Assembly (NCBI RefSeq): GCF_963576615.1
Contig: NC_088710.1
Location: forward strand, 2,584,001-2,648,000
DNA: 64,000 nucleotides
Direction: 5' to 3'
Origin: Watersipora subatra
Lineage: Eukaryota; Bryozoa; Gymnolaemata; Cheilostomatida; Watersiporidae
Both the position numbers and the translations under genes were made by a program. The notes beneath the pieces are model-generated. The model did not search any database. It had not been told where the DNA came from and saw nothing but the letters and a program-made list of their open reading frames with translations. Shown one piece after another: positions 1 through 13,000 of the stretch (the stretch's first letter is position 1; each line of letters starts with the position of its first letter).

Positions 1-66
1 TTGATCTCTGGTGTCACCTGGTATAACTTACTTTGAACAGCATCGACTGCTGATAGTGAAGTTCTT

Positions 67-444
67 ATCTATCTAGTTACTTATATATCTATTTATTTAC
101 TTTTATATCTATCTACTTATATATCTATCTATTTACTTATATATCTATTTATTTACTTTTATATTTATCTACTTATATATCTATCTATTTACATATATGT
201 CTACTTATTTACTTATATATCTATTTATTTACTTATATATCTATGTATTTACCTATATATCTGTCTATTTACTTATATATATCTATTTATTTACTTTTAT
301 ATCTATCTACTTATATATCTATCTATTTACTTATACATCTATCTACTTATATATCTATTTATTTACTTATATATCTATGTATTTATTTATATATCTATTT
401 ACTTATATATTTATTTATCTACTTTTATATCTATCTATTTATGG
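67..444. repeat. ATCTAT/TTACTTATAT low-complexity tandem repeat
   Basis: Degenerate array built from ATATCTATCTATTTACTTAT-like units of 16-20 bp. Both open frames across it are Tyr/Leu/Ile-only translations of the repeat and are not genes. Confidence 0.9.
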
Positions 445-3400
445 TAAATATCTTTAACCAAAACCCGTCAAGCTACTAAAGAAGAAAATCGCTATATAAT
501 ATTTATTTGTATACTCTTTATTGTCATGCAGAGCTTTCTGGAAATACCTTTTATCTAGTCTCTAAATGAAAACAATGTCGAAAGTTTAGATAAAGTCTCA
601 TCTATGTGTTGCATGTAGTTATGGGCTTGTCTCCTTGTCTATGATGAAATGCCTTGAAGATACCTTCTCTGTTGCTACTGAGTGTTCAAAACAGTGTTGA
701 AAGTTTAGGTTTTTGTCTTCTCAGTTTTCCTAACAAAGAAATAGAAAGATGTCTTTTAAGAGGAGATTCCCGACTTCACCAAAGATATTTATAAAGAAGG
801 CTGTAGTGGTTGCATTTGTTTTCTTCTCCAGAAGTATTTAACAATAGAATCTGATACAGCCAACCAAGTAAAAACTTGGTTTGTAATATTACAACAGAAA
901 AAAACACTGTTGTATTCATCTGTTCAAAACAAATAAGCGCAACTGCACGGCTGGACATGATTAACTCAACAAAAAGCTATGATTGTTGACAGAGCAAACA
1001 TAGCAGGGAAAATCCATTGTGATCAATGCTTGCTTTCCAGAGCCGGTTGCTGCAATTGTAAGGGTGAGGCGAGTCGCTGTGGCTGTCTAAAGACTGTCAG
1101 GGAGCTAGTAACTGGTGAGTTTACAACTTTTGAATGTGTATGTTAGTTTGCTTTCTCCAAGGCTCTGTAAATCTCAAACTGGTAGCTCAGGCTAATAGGT
1201 CCAACAGGCTGCAGAGGTCTGGCCTTGCTAGAATGTTTGCTTCGCTCTACGATTGTCAAAAACATGCAGCTGTTCTTACACTAGATACATGAGGAGAGCT
1301 AAAGAGGGCGGACGGAGAGAATCGCTAGTCAAAGCTGGTTTATTAATATTGGTGTCAGTGATTTCACTGGTTAAAGAGTGTTACTGAGATGTTATGATAG
1401 GTCGACGCAAGTGTTCCAGTGTGCATCACATGCAGTTAGGCTTATACTCCCTGACAGTGTTTATTAAGCCTGGCTTGTCGAGGAAACATAGTAACATTAC
1501 CCACATTGGGGTCAAAGTTCACATTAATAAAACAAAGCAAAAGTTTAACTAAACCCAACATTTCCATTTGTATCATACACATTTTGTTGTCAATGTTCAC
1601 AGACATGTTTCATTAAATTTTTGTCAGCTTTCTCCTTGATTGACAACTAATATAAGCTAGTTTTCAGACTAAAAGCTTGGAGAAGACAATTTTGCCAGTT
1701 GCATTTAGAACAAATTATTATTTTAGGGAAAATATAATTGTTTTCTGCTACTCTAGCTATTTTCTAAAACAAGCTTTGAGCACCTGGAACTTGGAATTGT
1801 TAAAAATGTCTTCCATAAACACACGGAATGATCCATAAATAATTCTATGCTGCGTTTAACTAGATGCTTTCTTTGTTACAAAAACATCAGGGGACTTATT
1901 CCGTACTGTATGTATTGTTAGTACTTATGAACATGTGGTCTGTGTCATATTGAACTCGACAAGCTAGCAAAACAAAAGGTAATTGCAACTGAACATGCTC
2001 AGGTCAACATCTAAGCATAATGAATGCATTCATGACAGCCAATTTTCTAAACAGTATACTGAAAGAATATCGGCTATGTGTCAATGCTAAACGGCTTACC
2101 AAACACGCTCTCAGCAGCAAAAGTAGAGCCACTCAGGTAGAATTTCTTAGCTTTCCGCTTTAACTTTAAAGTACTATAACTTTCTATCTCTCACGTGGAT
2201 TAACAGTTTGAAGAAAGTAGCGAACATTGAAGGTTAGTAGAAACTCAGCGACTAAGTGGAAAGTTATTTAGTCGTTGCATTCTATATACAGTTGTAAACC
2301 TCCATAAGCCATTTTACAGAATTTAAAATTTCAGCCCACATAGATTTCAGGCCATCGTTAATCAAGTCAATGCTCATTGGATGATCATTAAATGCTAGTG
2401 GAGGTAAAGACTGGGAACTAAAAGGTTTGAATTGTACATTCATTGCTGTACAATAATTGTTGACTCAAACTGAAGGGTCGAGTTGTACAACTACTTCTAG
2501 AAGCTTCCATAACTTTCCGCAACTGGTTTTATAACTACAATTGTAAAAAGAGCACAAATTGAGGGAGTTCTAAAGCATAATACGATTGAATTGTTTGATT
2601 CGTCCCAAAGTTGACACAGTTCTGCTTTATGAGAAGTTGCTTTTCCTCAAATAGTCAATCTTAAAAAAGGCTTTTCCTCTAAAGCTGATACTGATTCAAC
2701 ACGGATGTCTGGTTGAAAGAAATGGCAATTTGGTTTGTAACGTTGATTTAACATAGATGTCTCGTGGAGAAAAGGTTTAATTCTAACCGTAATGATGAGG
2801 CTACAGTAGATGTAATAGTTCAATTATAAATACATTCTTGTTGTAAAAAGATCAAGACAAATGTAAAAGAATGCAAAAAAAGAGGCAGCAAAATACGATT
2901 TGTTACACATGAACTCTCCTATACAGGCACCAATCGACGAGACATAGAAACCAGAGACTCATAAAGAGCTCGAGTCTAAACAATGTTGCCCTTAGCAACA
3001 AGCTTGCTTATTACAAGGTGAAATAAGCTTGTAAGGAGATGTGCTCCGGGCCAACTCTCCGCGCAGGCTAGTCAGGAATCAATATTAACACCATTGCTGC
3101 GTAATAGAGTGGAAGGATTGTGCAGTCTATTCAATCTGCACTCACAAAGACTTCTAGCAAGTATAAACTGCCTAACTGGTTATTTTCGTACAACATATGA
3201 GAGCTGAACGGGTTCCTCACCCTTCAGAATACAGAGATATCTTTCACCCTGTCATTTGAGAGTATTGTCTGCGGAAAGACGTTTGCTTGGCAACAGTTAA
3301 TGTTTAAATTATAAAAGACACACAATACTAGTTCGTTGGTTGATTTTCACAAGGTGCCATATAATGGTTCTGCAGAGGATCAGCAATCATTTGACCTCTT

Positions 3401-4038
3401 TAATGTCTCTAGCTAGCAAGCATCGCTGTTTACCTTCTAACAGTTTGATAACAAGTTAGGAAACTTGCTACTGTCTGATAAAGCTTGGATCTAAATCTCA
3501 ACAAATTACGGCTGGTACATACCTCGAACCAACCTTCTCAAACACTGTGCAAAATTTCAGGTTATTTACATAATTATCAAGTTAAGAGTTTTAGAGTTAA
3601 AATATCCCCAACATCGGGAAATGTTAGAATGAACGCAAACGTTTTTGGAGCCATGAGGCAGGCCTTCCTGTCGTCTTAAAATTTAAAACAAACAGCAACA
3701 GCGGTGATTATAGGAAGACAGTAGCATAACCTATGAACTGTAGTATGAAGGCTGGTGTTTTGTTAGTGTCAGGCGTGTGAGTGAATATGGAAACGCATGC
3801 AATCATATTTTTGCAGGTGAGTAACGCAATAGACATAAGTGCCTGTGAAGCAAATCACAACGGCAGGCAAGACAAACTATGTTGTAAGCAGTAGCTTATT
3901 CAAAGTGTCAGCAAAACTCTCAGCGACGTAAATACAATGCCGCGAATCGAATGCAAACAAAGGAATTGTACAATAAAGTCTTACTTGCAGCTCTCACAGT
4001 AGTGGCCATTCAGAGGCTCAAGACTCAAGGGGCTTGCG
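445..4038. other. Upstream noncoding region of ceramide synthase
   Basis: AT-rich, no supported exon, tandem array or transposon end seen. The 5' UTR and promoter of the ceramide synthase gene should lie in the last part, but I could not place them. Confidence 0.5.
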
Positions 4039-7000
4039 ATGGAGATGTTCTTTTCCGAATCCTTCTGGATTCCAAAAGGGTTCACGTGGAAAGATTATGA
4101 GAATAACGCAGAGGATGGTATATATATTCCTCAAACTAAGGACCTACTCTACTGTATTCCAACAGCTATAGTTGTATTCGTTGTCAGGAAATTATTTGAA
4201 AGGTTAGTAGAAGGTTATCTCGTTCTTTGTGTACTGCGAGCATTAGCCAGTTGTCTTCTAGACAGTGACAACAGTTAACAAGTTATCTGAAGAGGGCACA
4301 TGAGCCGCATAGGTTGAGTCACTTTGCAAGGTAAACAATGGCAGCAAGGGTGAGAACTGAAGTAAGTAGGTAGATGGATGGGGTGCTGAGATACTTGGAA
4401 GCTCTATATAGTTGGTACTATAAATTTGGACCTAGCCATGTGTTTTTTAGTCAATCAACACCTGATTTTCTTACAATTGTTAAAATATGCTATCAGTTTG
4501 CATAAGTTGCAAACGCAAGCTGGCAATTATGAATGATTATCCTTATCATTTGAGCTAGTTGTGTTATCTACATACCAGAGCAGAGCATGGTGAGGTTGTC
4601 TTACTTGTGATTTGGCCCTACTAGAAATGCTATATGCAATAAATATTTTATGATCACATTTTAAACATAACTGGGAACCACAAGTATAAACTTTCACAAA
4701 TTTTATCTTTTCAAAATTTTTACCATGCTGCCGATTAGACAATCACTCAACAACCGATTGGTCTGCTGGGTTAGAGACAGCATATATCTATTTATAATGA
4801 TAACATTCCTGGAATGCCATTATTTCTATATTTTGCAAGGTTATATAAAAGCCACTACATTGAGCAAGCTTGTTCAGCCTTTACATTACAGTTTGGGCTA
4901 ATTGCAATGGTATCTGATTAACTGTTTATGAGTACCACATGGTCTAGAAGTTTCTGCTTTAGAAACCTGTTTTCTATTTTAAAACCCCTGCTTTCAGAAA
5001 AGCAGTGGTTTTAAAACTGCACCATTTAGTTGAACATTTGAATTTTTTAACCATATATTAAGACAAGTTAAAAAGATAACGATGCCTGTTCCATGATTTT
5101 TTATAAGACAGGACCGAGTCGCATATGTTTAACTTTGCTTGCTGACATCTCTACCATCTACTAAACTTTCTGATTCTTGTTCTTGGAAAAGTTTTCTGTG
5201 TTTGAATCACAAGTTTTCTGAGTTGATTCAGGAACATATTCGACAGCTTTCTAAAGGCTGGCTCACACTATATCGCCGTATCTCGGCGTTGATGCCACAA
5301 TACTTCGGTGATCGTCGATGATAACGATGTTCACACTATGACAAACCTATCCCGTTTGCATCAGGAAATACTCCATGATGTAGTTTTCCCATTTTTCTTT
5401 TTGAATTTTCACGAAGAAACCTCTTTGTTTTCGCGTGCCGTAATTAAATGCTAGTCCCGCAGCGACTATCATAAACGGATAGAATAAATCATGCTGTTCG
5501 TGACTGCGAATTACTATGGCCGAAGTGGTTCACAATGTAAAGGTGGTCGCCGATGCTCGGCGAAATATCAGGAATGTTTGACAGCTGCAAACTTTCCCGA
5601 CGTGTCCACGTTGCTTCGTCGATGCCATCGGCTCACATAATCGACGATGAATGCCAAAAGGAAAACGCTGACAAACGGCGATATAGTGTGAACCAGCCTC
5701 AAGTCTTTGTCTCTATGTGATGCTTTGTGTTCTCCATTGTTTATATATTATTTTCATGAAGGGAAAGTCGAATATAGCAGTCAAATATGACAAACTATGA
5801 CAAAATATGTACAAACCATACAAACTCTTTACCTACCTTTTTTGCTTATGTTACAACAAAGAAGTACTATATGTTACAGGTTTATAGCGTATCCGTATGG
5901 ACTATATAGAAATATCTCAACAAAAGTACATAGATGTACCCCAAATGCTCAGTTAGAGTCCCTCTACAAGAGGCACCCCAATCCTACAGAGGCTCAACTT
6001 AATGTGAGTACAAGATTAACTTTAGTATGGTACCTGCTTCTAAATGAAACACAGTTTATGGCTGGTCAGAGCGTAAGACTGTCATTATGTAGGACCTGCT
6101 TTTAGATGGAACACAGTCTATGAGTGGTCAGAGGATAATATTGTCATTTGAGTAAGGTTTCTTTTTAGATGGGACACAGTCTATGTCTGGTCAGAGGATA
6201 ATATTGTCATTTGAGTAAGGTTTGCTTTTTGATGGGACACAGTCCATGTCTGGTCAGAGGATAATATTGTCATTTGAGGAAGGTTTCCTTTTAGATGGGA
6301 CACAGTCTATGTCTGGTCAGAGGATAATATTGTCATTTGATTGAGGTTTTCTTTTAGATGGGACACAGTCTATCACTATGTTTCCATAGTGCGCAGTACT
6401 GCGAAGCAGCCCCCTCCGAAGTCGAGGGGAGTGTACGTTTCCATGCTGCGCAGTGGTTTTCAGCAAATTAGCCAGAGAAGAGAAATTGTATAAATCGAAT
6501 CGCCTGATGGAAAAATAGAATCGATCACGGATACCGAATGTCAAAACGGTCTTTTTTATGATTCTGTCGTCATTATACTTTTATTTACAATACACATTCA
6601 CAAGTTTTTACAAACCTTAACACACTCTTTGCAAAGTAATATATTTTTAATAAGTATTTTTAAGTAATATATTACTTAAACGTTAATTTATGACTTGCCA
6701 CCTATTTTTCGAAAAGTGTTGGCATCGATAACAAAGTCCAGGAAAGTAATCACCTCATCATCCTCGTGAATGCAGACCATAATTAAATTTAGGTGAAAGA
6801 AGATCGGAAGAATAGAAAAAACAAGATTAGCAGGACAACCTTTGTACTAGTTTATGGCCCTCGAAGAATCCGTCTCCACGGCATGACAGCTATGCGCAGC
6901 CACTGCGCAGTCGTTGTTTCCTTGCTGCGAATTTGCACTGGCTTCGCACTGATCAGTGCGCAGTGATTTCAGTGCAAAGACGCCGTTTCCATGATTCGGA

Positions 7001-10000
7001 GATAGCGCAACTCCGAAGTACTGCGCATCATGGAAACATAGTGTATGTCTGGTCAGAGGATAATATTGTCATTTGAGTAAGGTTTGCTTTTAGATGAAAC
7101 ACAATCTATGTCTGGTCAAAGGATAATATTGTCATTTGAGTAAGGTTTGCTTTTTGATGGGACACAGTCTATGTCTGGTCAGAATGTAAGACAATCATTG
7201 ATTAGCTGATTTTGCAGCCAACTTTACACTGTGAGAGTGATACATGTCTGTAAAAAGCGTAACTATTCCTAGACAGTCCAGACCAGTTATTCTTAAACGG
7301 CTAGACCATAGAAACACTTAAAATATTGACAGAATCACAGATTCATTTAATACATACATGTAGATATACTTTATTTGAGTTAGGCCTATACAAATAGATT
7401 CTTTGAAAATGTTGAGACAGCTATAAAGAAGGAAAAAGTGCAGCATGGTGAACCACGCATTCTTCATGTTAGCATGAAGGTTTCGAGTCATTCTGATGCA
7501 GTTGAGACTGTTATACATGCAGGGCAGGTTCAGAAAATCTGCTATGAATGCCAGTACAGCCAAAATGCATGCTTCGTAACAAAAAATGTTTTCAAATATA
7601 ACAAAATATTGATTACTGTAGTAATTGGGTCGCGATCTCAGAAGCCATGGTTAAGTCGCAAATCACGAAGTTGAGTTATCCGACTTTGAAGCTGCATCAA
7701 CTGAATTTATAATATTGGTAACGATTTTTGCAACACGTGCATCCAGACCAATCAAAGAGTGATCTTTCAGAATCTGAAATCAGTTTAGCCAATAGAAGTC
7801 TACAACCTTCGGAAAGCCCCTTTGAAAATGTGGTTGCGTCAAAAAAGTCGATTTAATGAAATTAAGACCAATAAAAGGCTAAAACATCAGCTACAAGATG
7901 TCATGTTTGTCTTTGTAGACTAACCCTGTCCAGAGAGATAAGCGTTTGAATGAGGCCATCTTTTAAAAAGCTCAGATTCCAGTGGGTGCTTCATCCGTGA
8001 CGTAACGAGTGATACATCTGAAAAGAGTTCGCGAGCAATAAATATAAGATCGCTTCATTAGCCAATCATCAGCACGAAATTTTATATAGGTCATAATAAA
8101 TGTTGTCACTCGTAAAACGCATTGTCAGTGATCTCAAATTTAGGGATTTCACTCTATTATTAGATCGCATCGACATCGATATATACTAAATTAATTAACA
8201 TCGTTACTTCAATGAAGTACTCGATCGACACATTTTATTGACGAACAACAGAATTGTAAAAATGCTTCCAGCTACTGCGAAGATGACTCTGAGTTTTTTG
8301 AGCATCAGGTGGTTAAATTTTGGGACAGACAGCTTATAGTTAGAGCTGACAGGCGTCAGCAGCGTTATGCTACAGAGGAAGATAGGAGAATGGAGGTAAA
8401 TTTATCTTTTACTTCGAGTCTCTTATAGATGTACTGCTGTGTTGACATTCAGGTTATATTTCCCTGTTTGAGGCTATAATTTAATGACGGCTTCTTTTTA
8501 ATCCATAGCATCTAGCAATACAATGGCTTAGGTTGATGAATATACTAAAGGTAATAATTTTAGTACTAATTAATAGAATTATAACTTTTTGTTACCACCA
8601 ATAATCGTTTTATAATTTTTTATCGTTTAACCTAGCTATATTCCTTCAAATTTTCTGTGGCAGTTTTAGCTAGTAAATTAGATTTATGACTAGACTTAAG
8701 ATCTTCACTTCTCACCTGTAGTATGTGAAAAAATTGATTGATCAATGCACATCTTTAACTTCCAGAACTAAAGCCTCGAATCGTTGGCCTGGCGTATACT
8801 TATGCTTTTGTTAAACATTTATTCATTTTTAAAATTACTCTTGCAATCTATCTAACTTCCAATTTGAAAGCTTTCAGTAGATACGCGTTAGAATGACATA
8901 TCTATGAATGGCATATATTTATTGCATTTGTTTTATTGATTACAGAATGTTTATGTGGTTCCACCAGCCAAAGCAGCTTTGTCAGTGTGGAAACTGCCAT
9001 AAATGGGAAAAGAAAGACTTGAATGTGTGCTGCGTAAAACATGATGTTTTGTTTGAGTTTGCGACAGTAGATGAATTTGTCTTATTGTCTGAGCTGAAAC
9101 TATGTGAGTGGCCACGACTTGGAAGGATATTTTTAATAAAAGCTTTATGCCGAGATAAAAATCTTTTTGCTTTTAAAGATTATATAATAGAATAATATTG
9201 TTGAAGATAATGCAAAACATGATTTGCAGAACATTGAATACATTATAGCCCGGTAGACACCTGTGCTGAAATCTTGTTTGATAGATGGATTTATGAAGTG
9301 TAATCAGAGTTGTATGGACAGGTACTTCTGCATAGCTTGACCATTTGTTTAGTACTTGAATCAACAAATCAAATGTGACCAGTGAATTTTTTTTTACAAA
9401 TCGATACAATAATGACTCGATAACATTGACAGTTGACTACAGTGTACATTACTTTTAGGGATGTAGTTGGTTTCGCCACATATTCTTTTCAAAGACGCAG
9501 CTTGCTTATTTTACTTAGTAAGAAACTAGTTTTCGGTGTGGGTAGCGATGGAACTGTGCCGATACGAAGACCTTGTTCTACATAGTTTGCTTGACATAAT
9601 TACCGTAGACCGATAGAATTGGTAGTCGGTACTCAGATGTTTACACAGCATTTGGAGGAAGCCAATATGACAAGTTTTTAATTTCCCTTGTTTGAGGCTT
9701 TTGAGACATTTGGTAATAATGTATTTGTTGCTGGATTTAAAATTTTATTCTAGCCAACATGAGCAAATACAAAATAAAATATGCCAATAGAGCCGCGTAG
9801 GACTAGAATTTTATCGCAATAGCCTATATGAATACGAGAGATGGAGACAGGTTGTATCACGCGTTACATCATTTTGGACAAGTCTGGGCATGTTTTTTTG
9901 GCCTGAGCGTTTTTACCGCGATCAGATTTTTTAGATTTCAATCTTCAAATATCTTGACAATGAAATCACCCAACACAACAAACAACATATCAACTGATAG

Positions 10001-13000
10001 ACAAAGAAAAATACTTTCTTTTAAAATCAACTCAAATTTGATGCAACCACATCTTTAAAACCGTTTCTATGCTAAACAGGAAGTACTGAAAAATGGCGTC
10101 CAATAAAAGTAATCGATTCTTTTTTGCCGATTTTAAAGATAACTCGGACATTTTAGACACTTAATGAGTACTCTAGTATTCCAACTGCTGTTGAAAGTAA
10201 AGGGAATGACGATAGTATTTTCCTAGCAATTTTTATAAGATTACTATAAGATTTAATTATATGAATAGTTATTCAAATTTACAAGAACGGCGTATATAGT
10301 GTCCGATGGTGTGCCAGTGTTATTATTTTTGCAAAAGATTTTGTTGGTGATACTACGGCTGTGCCCAAAATCGCGATACTACCAAGCCGATTTTAATATG
10401 TACGAAATTAAGAATAAGTAATACATTTTCTGATAGATATACAGCTATTTCGATGACAGCCAGCTAAAATATTTTTAGATTTTTAAATTCAGCATAATTT
10501 TTTGTATATAAATACAGAAATCTAAATAAATATCACAACTTTTTGATATTGGTTGCTATGATGTTTTGAAATGTAAAAAAAATTGTGCATTGGTTTTCGT
10601 TTCTCAAACTTTAACACCAGTTTCCTCAGAACTATGTTTTCGCACTAATGGTGAACGTGCATTCGGTTTATTGACCATAAAATCTGCTGTAATTAAGCAA
10701 GAATCAAAATTCCTTTTGCCAAATAACTGTGAGAACTTTTTTCTGCTAGCGTAAAATACTCCAAATTTCACACACCCGACTTAACCATGGTTTCTGAGAA
10801 CATGACCCAATTTAGAAAAACTGCAATAGAAATACCCAACACTATAGTAACATAGAGTAGCTACAATAGAGGTATCTATCACTGTGGTAACATAGAGTAG
10901 CTACAATAGAGGTATCTATTACCATGGTAACATAGATTAATAACAATAGGGATACTCATGAACTACAATAGACATCCCAAACAAGCATGCAAGACTCAAT
11001 GAGACAATAGCTCAGCACTCCTAACTTCTTTCATCAAATAACAATATTCCATGGTCAAGGGGATATTGTCTTTTTATGGGTAGTTCTCTTAGTCTCGTAA
11101 TTGTATTTTAATCATATATGTGTTTTGTTACAACAACATCAAAGAACTCTCTCATTCATATTCTCTTAATGAGATGATCAGTTGCTGTCTGGACATCCTG
11201 AGTTCATATGACCTGCTGCCAAAGTCAGCTAGACTGGCAGCTCACCCGCTCCGTTGTAGTTGGTCCTTACTTTTATTGAACTCTCTCTTCATCATCATAT
11301 TCTCCCATCTTCTTGAGTTGTAACACTTTTACGACCTGAGAAGACTTTCATTTACATATTTTATAACTTTGCGTATTATCTGCATGTACAATCTATAATG
11401 AGAGCATCTCAAAAGATCTTTGCTGTGTTTTTAAACTACCTTCTTACTTCTTCAGTAGCTTCACTAAATTCAACTTTTATATTTAAAATATTCTTTAATA
11501 GTCTCTCTTCTATATATGAAATTTATTTGAGTAGTTTCTCTTTTATAGAATCCAATTTAGCAGTTTCCTTTTATACATAGAACATACTACTTGAGTAGAT
11601 TATATTTTATATATGGAATCTAATTTAGCAGTTTCTCTTTTATACATAGAACCTACTTGAGTAGTTTCTCTTCTATATATGGAATCTGATTTAGCAGTTC
11701 TCTTTTATACATAGAACGTACTTGAATAGTTTCCCTTATATATATGGAATCTAATTTAGCAGTTTCTCTTTCATACATAGAACCTACTTGAGTAGTTTCT
11801 CTTTTATATATAGAATCCAATTTAGCAGTTTCTCTTTTATACATAGAACACACTTTAGTAGTTTCTCTTTTATATATGTAATCTCATTTAGCAGTTCTCT
11901 TTTATACATAGAACGTACTTGAATAGTTTCCCTTATATATATGGAATCTAATTTAGCAGTTTCTCTTTCATACATAGAACCTACTTGAGTAGTTTCTCTT
12001 TTATATATAGAATCCAATTTAGCAGTTTCTCTTTTATACATAGAACACACTTTAGTAGTTTCTCTTTTATATATAGAATCCAATTTAGCAGTTTCTCTTT
12101 TATACATAGAACACACTTTAGTAGTTTCTCTTTTATATATGGAATCTGATTTAGCAGTTCTCTTTTATACATAGAACGTACTTGAATAGTTTCCCTTATA
12201 TATATGGAATCTAATTTAGCAGTTTCTCTTTCATACATAGAACCTACTTGAGTAGTTTCTCTTTTATATATAGAATCCAATTTAGCAGTTTCTCTTTTAT
12301 ACATAGAACACACTTTAGTAGTTTCTCTTTTATATATGTAATCTGATTTAGCAGTTCTCTTTTATACATAGAACGTACTTGAATAGTTTCTCTTTTATAT
12401 ATAGAATCTAATTTAGCAGTTTCTCTTTTGTACATAGAACCTACTTGAGTGGTTTCTCCTTTATAATTAGAAGAACCTTCTATCGTAGTTTCTCTTTTAT
12501 ATGTAGAATTTATTTGAGCAGTCTCTTTTGTCGAGATGGTCAAGACAATTAGGTTCTTATGCATGTACAGTATTAACATTTTTTGAACCAGACATGATGA
12601 GCTCCAAGACTGTTGTTTTTTCCGTATTCAGACCATTTGATAATTTGATAAGTAGAGAATAGCGCAGCATAGAGTAGGTACAATTCTGTTGCAGACATTT
12701 AATAGAGAAACAAACATTCCTGTTCGATCTATACAAAGATGGCTGCGACGACGACGAAATCAATCTCGACCAACAGCCATGGCCAAATTTACGGAGACAG
12801 CGTAAGGATTTTGCTATGACGGTTTGATGCAATTGAACACTATTTCAGAGTTGGCTTTTCACTGAGGAGACAACTTGACCATTATAGATGAGGAACATTG
12901 GCCTGAAGTATTAAGTTTGCTTTTAGTTGGAGAGGTACTTACTATTTAGCTATACTGATCTATGGACTTGTTGTGCTTTGGGACAAGCCATGGTTTAAGG

